Shown: piece after piece, positions 40,027 through 47,636 of the stretch
How positions within the stretch are numbered: the first letter of the stretch is position 1
How the letters are laid out: every line of letters starts with the position of its first letter
Assembly: GCA_963700735.1 (NCBI GenBank)
Contig: CAVOYR010000007.1
Location: forward strand, 62,001 to 126,000
Direction of reading: 5' to 3'
Source: Anderseniella sp963700735
GTDB taxonomy: Bacteria > Pseudomonadota > Alphaproteobacteria > Rhizobiales > Aestuariivirgaceae
Length of the DNA: 64,000 nt
Made by a program: the position numbers and the translations under genes
The notes under the pieces: generated by a model
Told to the model about the DNA's origin: nothing
The model's input: the letters and a program-made list of their open reading frames with translations, nothing else
Databases searched by the model: none

Positions 40027-41184
40027 CTAATCGGCCGGGACGTGCCCGGCGGCCGCCGCGGAGGCGGTGCCGGCCCACCATTGCGCAGACTGCATTTCAT
40101 TGAGCCGCGACACGGTACGGGCAAACTCCACCGGCGTGTCGGCATGGCGGAAGATGCCGTCGGGCGGCGTATCAGCCGCGATCACCAGCCGGACTTTCTT
40201 GTCATAGAGCGTATCGACGAGATTGATGAAGCGCCGCGCAGCATTGCCCTCGTCACGGTCAAGCTCCCGGACGCCGCCGATGAACACCGTATGGTAGGCG
40301 TCGGCAATGGCAAGATAGTCGGCATTTCCCAGAGGTTGGTCGCACAGGTCCGCAAACTCGAACCACGCCGCCCCGCGCGCAGCCCTCGGCACATGCAGCT
40401 TGCGCCGGCCCACGTCCAACCAGTCCTCGCCGGCACCGGTAACCCCGGTCACCTTCTGCCACAGCACCTTCATGCGGCTGGAAGTACCCGGCCCCAGCGG
40501 GCAGAAATACACATCCTCCCCGGCCAGCTTGTCCAGCCGGTAGTCGGTGCCGCCTCCCAGCTCGATCACGTCGAACCGCTGCTCGATCAGTTCGATGAAC
40601 GGTTCGAACAGGTTGCGGTTCAGCCCGTTGCGATAAAGCTGCGACGGCGGAATATTGGAGGTCGCCACGATGACACACCCTGCCGCCAGCATGGCTTCGA
40701 ACAGCCGGCCCAGGATCATCGCATCGGTAATGTCCTTGACCTGGAACTCGTCCAGGCACAGCACGTTGGCATCGTTCACCAGCCTGACTGCAACCGCCTT
40801 GATCGGATCCTTTTCTGCCTCGATCAGACCTTGTTTCTGGCCTTGCCGGAACGCATGGATGTCGCGATGGACTTCCTGCATGAAGGCATGGAAGTGCACC
40901 CGCCGCTTGGAATGCGGGGCAATGGCTTCATGAAACAGGTCCATGATCAGGGTCTTGCCGCGCCCCACGTCGCCCCAGACATAGACTGATCGCGGGCGCG
41001 TGCCGGATGGCTTCTGCTTGAACAGCCAGGCAAGGCCGCTGCCGCCACCGGACGCCACCTTGTAGCCCTCCAGCCTGGCCGCCAGCTCGTCCAGCTTCTG
41101 CAAAACCTGCTTCTGACCGGGGTTGGCGGTCAGGTCGCCTGCGTGCACGCGCGCAGCATAAAGCGAGGAGGGTCGTTTCGACAT
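40027..41184 (-). CDS. zapE: Cell division ATPase ZapE (AFG1-like)
   Basis: The protein is 385 aa. Walker A is GDVGRGKT at 71-78, followed by LFHEAIAPHSKRRVHFHAFMQEVHRDIH. Walker B is in VLCLDEFQVKDITDAMILGRLF, and the sensor region is VIVATSNIPPSQLYRNGLNR. This is the AFG1/ZapE family, which acts at the divisome in E. coli and in mitochondrial protein quality control. Its place beside mdh is common in Hyphomicrobiales. No oddities were seen. Confidence 0.93.
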   Translation of the reverse strand: MSKRPSSLYAARVHAGDLTANPGQKQVLQKLDELAARLEGYKVASGGGSGLAWLFKQKPSGTRPRSVYVWGDVGRGKTLIMDLFHEAIAPHSKRRVHFHAFMQEVHRDIHAFRQGQKQGLIEAEKDPIKAVAVRLVNDANVLCLDEFQVKDITDAMILGRLFEAMLAAGCVIVATSNIPPSQLYRNGLNRNLFEPFIELIEQRFDVIELGGGTDYRLDKLAGEDVYFCPLGPGTSSRMKVLWQKVTGVTGAGEDWLDVGRRKLHVPRAARGAAWFEFADLCDQPLGNADYLAIADAYHTVFIGGVRELDRDEGNAARRFINLVDTLYDKKVRLVIAADTPPDGIFRHADTPVEFARTVSRLNEMQSAQWWAGTASAAAAGHVPAD

Positions 41185-41280
41185 GGCGGTTTCCGGCTGG
41201 CAGGACTCGCGTGGGCGGTCTGTCTCGTAGCGCGATGACAGGGCGTATTCAACCCGTCAACGTGCCGGTTACCGCGTGGT

Positions 41281-42504
41281 TCAGACCAGGCTGGGCCAGA
41301 ACGCCAGCAGCGCCATGCCATGGGCTGCTGCCAGCGACACGTAGGCAAGGCACATGACGGCTGCACCCGACCCGTTCATCAACTGGATGTCGCCACGTGC
41401 CGGTCCAAGCCTCGTGCTTTGAAAAAATGCCACCACCGCAATCGCGGCCAGCACGGGGTTCTTGTAGAACACGCCTGCCGCCGCCACGGCGACGGCCATG
41501 AAGAACATCGCCGAGCGTACGTGGCCCGGCATCAGCGACTGCAGCACCGCCCGCAATACCCGCCCGCCATCAAGCGGAAACACCGGCAGCAGGTTGAGCA
41601 GGTTTAGCGCCCCGGCAACGGCGGCCATGATGAAGGCCACGTTCTGCAGCGCAGGGCTGCCCACATCGTAGGCATGGACGACAACCGCCGGCACCAGCGC
41701 CAGCAATGACAACCCCGCCCCCATGATGGCGCAGAAGGCATCATCGGCGAGCCGCAGATGCGGCACCCGCGACACGGCCACCCCGCCCAGGAACGGCATG
41801 AAGATGATCTTGCCCCACGGCTGGCCGATCATGCGGAAGGAAATCAGGTGACCCAGCTCGTGCAGCACCAGAAGGCCGACGAAGATCACGCCCATCTGCC
41901 AGCCCATCAGCAGGGAAAAACCGGCTGCGGTGGCCGCGAGCGAAGCCACGGAAATGACAGCCGCAGCCCAGCCCTTGCTGCCCTTGGGGTTGGCGACGCC
42001 GGTTTCGCACCAGCTCTTGAGCCGCGACAGCGACTGCGCAGCATCCATGTGCGCCAGTGCCAGGCCGGTCAGTGAACGCGGCCCCCACACCTCCGACAGC
42101 CGCACCAGCGAGTTGTCGCCTTGCGGTTCAAGCTCGATCTCGAAGGACAACAGCCGGTCGTCGGTCCTCTTGTCCTCGATACCGGCCCGCTGCAGCCGGA
42201 TGAGCCTGCCTTCGACGCGCTCCACGATATTGAACTGCATCGACCAGTCCACCTGCGAACCGTCATCGCGCTTGATGGCGTAATCGAGGGTGATCACTGA
42301 ATCATCGGAACTTGTTGCATGACCGATGAGATGCTGCTGCCAGGACAAGTCGCCGCCGGCATGATCGATGGCAGGCCACACCGTGGCAACCGGCTTGGCC
42401 ACAACTGTTGTCCGTGACAGCGACACGGGGCGGCGCCAGTTGAACACCAGCAGCATCGATGCCGCCGCGATCACCGCGATAACCAGAAATCCCCAATCCG
42501 ACAT
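41281..42504 (-). CDS. START-like (SRPBCC) domain fused to an M50 site-2-type membrane protease
   Basis: The protein is 407 aa. One membrane helix lies at 5-21. Residues about 30-168 look like an SRPBCC/polyketide-cyclase fold (VVAKPVATVWPAIDH, then a closing helix AAQSLSRLKSWCETG). Residues about 178-400 are a multi-span M50 protease with zinc motif HELGH at 215-219 and the second conserved motif NLLPVFPLDGG at 304-314. Such enzymes cut proteins within the membrane. A cytosolic or periplasmic lipid-binding-like domain in front of the protease suggests ligand or substrate sensing, which is inference. It sits apart from known sigma or anti-sigma genes. Confidence 0.82.
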   Translation of the reverse strand: MSDWGFLVIAVIAAASMLLVFNWRRPVSLSRTTVVAKPVATVWPAIDHAGGDLSWQQHLIGHATSSDDSVITLDYAIKRDDGSQVDWSMQFNIVERVEGRLIRLQRAGIEDKRTDDRLLSFEIELEPQGDNSLVRLSEVWGPRSLTGLALAHMDAAQSLSRLKSWCETGVANPKGSKGWAAAVISVASLAATAAGFSLLMGWQMGVIFVGLLVLHELGHLISFRMIGQPWGKIIFMPFLGGVAVSRVPHLRLADDAFCAIMGAGLSLLALVPAVVVHAYDVGSPALQNVAFIMAAVAGALNLLNLLPVFPLDGGRVLRAVLQSLMPGHVRSAMFFMAVAVAAAGVFYKNPVLAAIAVVAFFQSTRLGPARGDIQLMNGSGAAVMCLAYVSLAAAHGMALLAFWPSLV

Positions 42505-42658
42505 CGCCGTGCCACCCGTCCCTGAAAATAAGCTTCAGCAAGCAACGTCGCATGGCACGTCTTAACGCTTTCGTTGCGCCGCCCGGGCCGGGCATCCGAT
42601 CGCGTCATGGTGTGCAAACATGCTTAATGCAGGGCAAACCGGCACAACGCAGGCAATG

Positions 42659-42694
42659 AAAAACCCGCCGGCAGAGGAGCGCTCGGCCGGCGGG
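42659..42694 (-). terminator. Rho-independent terminator after mmsA
   Basis: On the minus strand CCCGCCGGC and GCCGGCGGG form a perfect 9-bp stem with a 13-nt loop, followed by TTTTTC. It begins 28 bp after the mmsA stop. Confidence 0.9.
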
Positions 42695-42721
42695 CTGGTA
42701 ACGGGCGTCTGTTGCGGCAGA

Positions 42722-44218
42722 TCAGTTCATCGTCGGGATCGAGAACTCCGCCCCGTCCTTGATGCCGGACGGCCAGCGCGAGGTCACAGTCTTGGTGCGG
42801 GTATAGAACCGCACCGAGTCCGGTCCATGCTGGTTGAGATCGCCGAACGACGACTTCTTCCAGCCACCGAACGTGTGGTAGGCGAGCGGCACCGGGATCG
42901 GCACGTTGATGCCAACCATGCCGATGTTGATGCGGTCGGCAAAGTCGCGTGCGGCATCGCCGTCGCGGGTGTAGATCGCCACCCCGTTGCCATATCCGTG
43001 GCTCATCGGCAGGTCGATGGCTTCCTCGTAGTTCCTTGCGCGCACCACCGACAGCACGGGACCGAAGATCTCTTCCTGGTAGATTCGCATGTCCTTGGTG
43101 ACGTTGTCGAACAGGCAGCCACCCATGAAGTAGCCATTTTCATAGCCCTGCATCTTGAAGGAACGGCCATCGACAGCCAGCGTGGCGCCTTCCTTGATGC
43201 CGATCTCGACATAGTCACGGATGCGGTCAAGCGCTGCCTGCGTGACCACCGGACCATAGTCGGCTTCACGGTCGGTTGATGGGCCGATGCGCAGGTTCTC
43301 GACCCGCGGGATCAGCTTGCCCATCAGCCGCTCGGCGGTGTCTTCGCCCACCGGTACGGCAACGGATATGGCCATGCACCGCTCACCGGCAGAGCCGTAG
43401 CCTGCACCGATCAGCGCATCCACGGCCTGGTCGATGTCGGCGTCCGGCATGATGATCATGTGGTTCTTGGCGCCACCAAAGCACTGCACCCGCTTGCCGT
43501 TGGCACAACCGCGCGAATAGACGTACTCGGCAATTGCCGTGGACCCGACGAAGCCAACAGCCTGGATGGTTTCGTTGTCGAGGATCGCATCGACGGATTC
43601 CTTGTCGCCGTTGACGACGTTGAGAATGCCAGCCGGCAGGCCCGCCTCGATCATCAGCTCCGCCAGCCGCATCGGCACCGACGGATCGCGCTCGGACGGC
43701 TTCAGGATAAAGGCATTGCCGCAGGCAATCGCCGGGCAGAACTTCCACATCGGGATCATTGCCGGAAAATTGAACGGCGCGATGCCGGCAGCAACGCCGA
43801 GCGGCTGGCGCATCGAGTACATGTCGATGCCCGGGCCTGCGCCTTGGGTGTACTCGCCCTTCAGCAGGTGCGCGATGCCGGTGCAGAACTCGGCCACTTC
43901 CACGCCGCGCTGGATGTCACCATGGCTGTCAGGAATTGTCTTGCCATGTTCACTGGACAGCATCTGCGCCAGTTCTTCCTTTTCGTTGTTCACCAGCTCG
44001 ATGAACTTCATCATGACGCGGGCGCGCTTCTGCGGGTTTTCCGCGGCCCACTTCGGCTGCGCAGCAGCGGCATTCTCGACCGCCGCGCGCAATTCCTCCT
44101 GACTGGCCAGAGCGACCTTTGCCTGCACCTCACCCGTCGAGGGGTTGTAGATGTCAGCAAACCTGCCTGACTTTCCTGCCACGCGCTTGCCGTTGATGAA
44201 GTGTCCGATTTCTTTCAT
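42722..44218 (-). CDS. mmsA: CoA-acylating methylmalonate-semialdehyde dehydrogenase
   Basis: It converts methylmalonate semialdehyde to propionyl-CoA (valine and inositol breakdown) or malonate semialdehyde to acetyl-CoA. The protein is 498 aa. MKEIGHFINGKRVAGKSGR is the usual start; upstream in-frame starts were rejected. APFNFPAMIPMWKFCPAIACGN, GSTAIAEYVYSRG and the catalytic C281 in SAGERCMAISVAV are present. ATG 44218 faces a divergent GNAT gene, with two palindromic sites between them. A strong terminator follows. Confidence 0.95.
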   Translation of the reverse strand: MKEIGHFINGKRVAGKSGRFADIYNPSTGEVQAKVALASQEELRAAVENAAAAQPKWAAENPQKRARVMMKFIELVNNEKEELAQMLSSEHGKTIPDSHGDIQRGVEVAEFCTGIAHLLKGEYTQGAGPGIDMYSMRQPLGVAAGIAPFNFPAMIPMWKFCPAIACGNAFILKPSERDPSVPMRLAELMIEAGLPAGILNVVNGDKESVDAILDNETIQAVGFVGSTAIAEYVYSRGCANGKRVQCFGGAKNHMIIMPDADIDQAVDALIGAGYGSAGERCMAISVAVPVGEDTAERLMGKLIPRVENLRIGPSTDREADYGPVVTQAALDRIRDYVEIGIKEGATLAVDGRSFKMQGYENGYFMGGCLFDNVTKDMRIYQEEIFGPVLSVVRARNYEEAIDLPMSHGYGNGVAIYTRDGDAARDFADRINIGMVGINVPIPVPLAYHTFGGWKKSSFGDLNQHGPDSVRFYTRTKTVTSRWPSGIKDGAEFSIPTMN

Positions 44219-44382
44219 GGATGTACCATCTCCCGTTTTGCCCATCGGCAACCGGAAAGACCCTCCCGTTGTCATGGCCTGTAGAACCTAAGACCGCGGA
44301 AACTACCGGTGCGGTGGGAGCGAGGCAAGCACCAGTTTTTCCGCCATCAATGGACCTGCCACAACCAGCTCCAATCACGATT

Positions 44383-44397
44383 TGTTGCATTGCAACA
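44383..44397. promoter_or_regulatory. Palindromic operator candidate 1 (TGTTGCATTGCAACA)
   Basis: A perfect odd-length inverted repeat lies in the mmsA-GNAT divergent region, 165 bp before mmsA. It shares its pattern with sites near marR and the malyl-CoA lyase gene. A MarR-type repressor site is inferred. Confidence 0.6.
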
Positions 44398-44412
44398 TAA
44401 CGGCCTTTAAAT

Positions 44413-44427
44413 TGTTGCATTGCAGCA
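44413..44427. promoter_or_regulatory. Palindromic operator candidate 2 (TGTTGCATTGCAGCA)
   Basis: This differs from site 1 at one position and its centre is exactly 30 bp away, about three helical turns. It is 62 bp before the GNAT start. Paired spacing suggests cooperative binding. Confidence 0.6.
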
Positions 44428-44488
44428 TTACTTTCCAGTCAAGCAGAATTGCCGGATCCGGCAGCACGATTCTGGAGAAGAATTGACC

Positions 44489-45103
44489 ATGGCGACCAAA
44501 CAAGTGCCGATTGAAACACCCATCGTGATCCGCCGCCTGTGGCGCCCCGAAGCAGCCTTGTTCCGCGAACATTTCGACCGGCTGGACAGCCATTCAAGGT
44601 CGATGCGCTTTGGCGGCGCGGTGCACGACAGTTTCATCGACCGCTACGTCGATGCCGCCCTGTCCGGCAACGGACTGGTCTATGGCGCATTCGTCGATGG
44701 TGGGTTGCGCGGCGTGGGCGAAATCCAGTTCATTTCGGAGACCTACCCGTGGCGGGCCGAAGCGGCATTCTCCATCGAGCCTGACTGGCAGCACAAGGGA
44801 CTGGGCGATGCTCTGTTCGATCGCATCATCGCGGTCGCCCGCAACCGGTCCATCGCCGGCATCGACCTTTGGTGCCGCACAAGCAACCTCACCATGCGCA
44901 AGCTGGCTGACCGGCACGGTGCCGAACTGGTGTTCGAAGGTGACGAGGTACATGGCCGGCTGATGATGCCGTTCGCGACACCGGCCTCAATGATCGAGGA
45001 ATTCATGGGCGAGGCAATCGGCATTGGCGGCATGGTGGCAGGCTTTAGCCGGTTTCCATTGCTTGGCTCATCCAGCCGCACAAACCTCGCCAAACCGGCG
45101 TGA
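44489..45103 (+). CDS. GNAT-family N-acetyltransferase
   Basis: The protein is 204 aa. After ETPIVIRRLWRPEAALFREHFDRL, the core has VGEIQFIS, the acetyl-CoA loop region EPDWQHKGLGDALFDRIIAVARN and a family-like C-terminal beta-strand pair. The acceptor is unknown. ATG at 44489 has a GGAGAAG site; a longer frame from 44420 would start inside the regulatory palindrome region. It diverges from mmsA, so shared control is likely. Its last 36 bp overlap the convergent unknown gene. Confidence 0.82.
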   Translation: MATKQVPIETPIVIRRLWRPEAALFREHFDRLDSHSRSMRFGGAVHDSFIDRYVDAALSGNGLVYGAFVDGGLRGVGEIQFISETYPWRAEAAFSIEPDWQHKGLGDALFDRIIAVARNRSIAGIDLWCRTSNLTMRKLADRHGAELVFEGDEVHGRLMMPFATPASMIEEFMGEAIGIGGMVAGFSRFPLLGSSSRTNLAKPA

Positions 45104-45505
45104 CCCGTCGTGCACCACGCGGCACGGTGCAATGTCGCTGGACGATGCGATACCGGCCTTGCGCAGCGTAAGCACGAACAGCACCGCCGCATTGGCCACC
45201 ATGTCGCTGACATCCGCTGAACCCAGCCCGCTGTCGAAGGCCCGCGACAGCCGCGCCGCGGCACGCCGGCAGTAATCTGCTGCCTCGGCGTCGCTGATCG
45301 CGCCGCTTGCATCCCATTCGGCATCAAGCCGCTTTCGCGAAAGCTCGGCCAGCACGCTGTCGCCGATCAACAGTGGAACGTTGCCACGCTCGACGATTGC
45401 CTGGCATGGATCCCCGCCCGTACCGGCAGCCGGATAGGAGACGCACACGTGCGTCTGTTCAAGTCCGGCGTCAACAGGCAAGGCCATCAGGTCACGGGCG
45501 GCCAT
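45068..45505 (-). CDS. Hypothetical protein
   Basis: The protein is 145 aa and not recognised. It begins MAARDLMALPVDAGLEQTHVCVSYPAAG, with a strong GGAGGATG ribosome site before the ATG, which supports real coding. An Ala/Arg-rich helical stretch (ISDAEAADYCRRAAARLSRAFDSG) is followed by a hydrophobic segment (VANAAVLFVLTLRKAG). It converges with and overlaps the GNAT gene by 36 bp. No signal peptide is evident. Confidence 0.55.
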   Translation of the reverse strand: MAARDLMALPVDAGLEQTHVCVSYPAAGTGGDPCQAIVERGNVPLLIGDSVLAELSRKRLDAEWDASGAISDAEAADYCRRAAARLSRAFDSGLGSADVSDMVANAAVLFVLTLRKAGIASSSDIAPCRVVHDGSRRFGEVCAAG

Positions 45506-45590
45506 GGCTCATCCTCCATGAGGTGGTCAGGCCATCAGCATGCATCCGGCAGGTTTAGACAGGGTTAACCATGATTGGCCGCTGTTTCGT

Positions 45591-46572
45591 TCATTGTGGC
45601 AATAAATCTGGATCCTTCGCCTTGTCCTCGATCAGCGCCATCGGAAGGCGGCACTCGAAATCCCCCATCACGTAGGCAGCGATGGCATAGGGCGGAAACC
45701 TGACCGTCGCGCCGCCCTTGTCCAGGGTCCAGAACGACAGGTCGCCAACACTCTTTTCAAGTGAATGGGGCGTATCCTCGAATAGCCTCTCGCGCCGGTC
45801 GCTGGCGCTCAGGACCTCACTCTCCGCACTGGCCAGCCTGTCGTAGCAAAGCTTCGCAAGTGCGCCGAGACTGGACGGATCGAACAGCGTCATCGAAGGC
45901 CATTACTCCATCCCGGGTGCTGACATTGATGCTGGTGGTGTAGTGGTTGGGGTGCGCCCCGCCATCATAGCGGTAGACGGGCACCAGGGCGGAGACCATG
46001 CCGGGACCCGCATAGACGATCTGCATGGTCTGCTGGTACTCCAGCGCCGGCGGGTCGAAGTCCACTTCCTCGTTCACGGGAGCCGCCTCGATGAGGGCAT
46101 CCACCGCCGCGTTGAAGGCAATCTCGCCCTTGGTGCCGGGCGAGGAGAACTTCATGCCGGAGATGTCGATGGCGTAGGTGCGCTTGCCGGCGTCCCTGAC
46201 GATGAAGAACGGCTCCATCGCACTGCTTGGCCCCGGCCCCGAGGCGGGCGTCCCGGCCAGCAGGGCATATCGCTCCCCCGTCATCTTCGTAAGGCAGGCA
46301 ACTTGCGTGGCGTCATCGGCATAACTGCATTGCGCGTCGCGCTGCTTGAGCCATGCGCGCTGGCTGGCCTTGAGCGCCTTCAGTTCATCCTTGTCTAGCC
46401 TTGCGGTGAGGTCGTTCCATGCGACCTGAAGATCGTCATCAAGGCCCTTGAGTTGCTTGTCGGAGCAGATCAGCTTCTCGACGCTGGTGGTTGCCTTGGC
46501 ACAATCAATGGCCTGCGCCGGCACGGTCATGGCCACCAGCGCGGCAAGGCTCAGGAACAGGGAAGGTCTCAT
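45591..46572 (-). CDS. LprI-like (DUF1311) + DUF3298-type secreted protein, frameshifted
   Basis: A signal peptide (MRPSLFLSLAALVAMTVPAQA) is followed by a DUF1311 domain with paired cysteines (IDCAKATTSVEKLICSDKQL, QRAWLKQRDAQC, VACLTKMTGERYALL). The second half resembles DUF3298 domains (YRYDGGAHPNHYTTSINVS, FWTLDKGGATVRFPPYAIAAYVMG). The frame breaks at 45888: gac-gct-gtt should be gac-ctg-ttc, restoring MAFDDLFDPSSLGALAKLCYDRL. The repaired protein is 326 aa. Periplasmic; DUF1311 proteins include a lysozyme inhibitor, but function here is not known. It is one of six single-base insertions in the window. Confidence 0.8.
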
Positions 46573-46633
46573 GGGCGTCGGCCTCTTGCGTGTGAGGCCG
46601 CCATCCTAACCCGGTTGACCGCGTGCGGAACAG

Positions 46634-46870
46634 TCAAACCCGGCGTTCGACCATCAGTTTCTTGATCTCGGCACCCGCGACGCCCGCAAGGCGGCAACGC
46701 CGCCGAGGACGCGCAAAACCGGTACGATGCGATTGCCGGTCAAACCCGGCGTTCGACCATCAGTTTCTTGATCTCGGCACCCGCGACGCCCGCAAGGCGG
46801 CAACGCCGCCGAGGCCGCGCAAAACCAGAACGATGCGATTGCCGGTCAAACCCGGCGTTCGACCATCAGT
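46634..46870. repeat. 106-bp tandem repeat containing copies of the sdhB 3' end
   Basis: Two full 106-bp units lie at 46634-46739 and 46740-46845. The third repeat start coincides with the end of sdhB itself (46846 on). Each unit begins with about 40 bp that match the sdhB terminus and read AEIKKLMVERRV-stop on the minus strand. The two differences from the gene in that stretch (GAG/GAA and ATC/ATA) are synonymous. The other 66 bp of each unit carry GGCGGC-AAC-GCCGCC, a tight hairpin. The two units differ from each other at about three positions. Confidence 0.9.
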
Positions 46871-47625
46871 TTCTTTATTTCGGCAATCGCCTTGGCCGGG
46901 TTCAATCCCTTCGGGCAGGCCTTCGTGCAGTTCATGATGGTGTGGCAGCGATACAGCCGGAACGGGTCTTCCAGGTTGTCGAGCCGCTCGCCGGTGGCCT
47001 CATCGCGCGAGTCGATCAGCCAGCGATAGGCCTGCAGCAGGATGGCCGGGCCAAGGTAGCGGTCGCCGTTCCACCAGTAGCTCGGACACGAGGTCGAGCA
47101 GCAGGCACACAGGATGCACTCGTACAGCCCGTCGAGCTTCTCGCGGTCCTCGTGGCTCTGCTTCCATTCGGTGCGCGGCTCTGGCGTGTCGGTCTTGAGC
47201 CACGGCTCGATGGAGCGGTGCTGCGCATAGAATTGCGTCAGGTCGGGCACCAGGTCCTTGATCACCGGCATGTGCGGCAGCGGGTAGATGCGCACCTCGT
47301 CCTTCACCTCGTCGATGCCCTTGGTGCACGCGAGCGTGTTGGTGCCGTCGATGTTCATCGCGCACGATCCGCAGATGCCCTCGCGGCACGACCGCCGGAA
47401 GGTCAGCGTCGGATCGATGTCGTTCTTGATCTTGATCAGCGCGTCGAGAACCATCGGCCCGCAGTCATCGAGATCGATGGTGTAGGTGTCGACGCGCGGG
47501 TTGGCGTCATCGTCCGGCGACCAGCGGTACACCTTGAATTCACGGGTGCGGTTGGCGCCTTGCGGCTTCGGCCACACCTTGCCCTCGGTGACCTGGGAGT
47601 TCTTGGGAAGTGCGAGTTCAACCAT
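46846..47625 (-). CDS. sdhB: Succinate dehydrogenase iron-sulfur subunit
   Basis: The protein is 259 aa. [2Fe-2S] cysteines are in SCREGICGSCAMNIDG with a further C in LACT. [4Fe-4S] and [3Fe-4S] cysteines are in CILCACCSTSCPSYWW and CHTIMNCTKACPKGLNP. It carries electrons from SdhA to quinone. It starts 11 bp after sdhA and is last in sdhCDAB. Its terminus is repeated twice more in the downstream tandem array. Confidence 0.98.
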   Translation of the reverse strand: MVELALPKNSQVTEGKVWPKPQGANRTREFKVYRWSPDDDANPRVDTYTIDLDDCGPMVLDALIKIKNDIDPTLTFRRSCREGICGSCAMNIDGTNTLACTKGIDEVKDEVRIYPLPHMPVIKDLVPDLTQFYAQHRSIEPWLKTDTPEPRTEWKQSHEDREKLDGLYECILCACCSTSCPSYWWNGDRYLGPAILLQAYRWLIDSRDEATGERLDNLEDPFRLYRCHTIMNCTKACPKGLNPAKAIAEIKKLMVERRV

Positions 47626-47636
47626 GTTTCAGTGCC

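Noticed and set aside
46634..46870. CRISPR-like array
   Set aside because: The units are long tandem repeats without unique spacers, and they derive from sdhB.
46623..46937. Small + strand frame through the 106-bp repeats
   Set aside because: It arises from the repeat sequence; the unit is not a multiple of three, so the reading frame changes in each copy.
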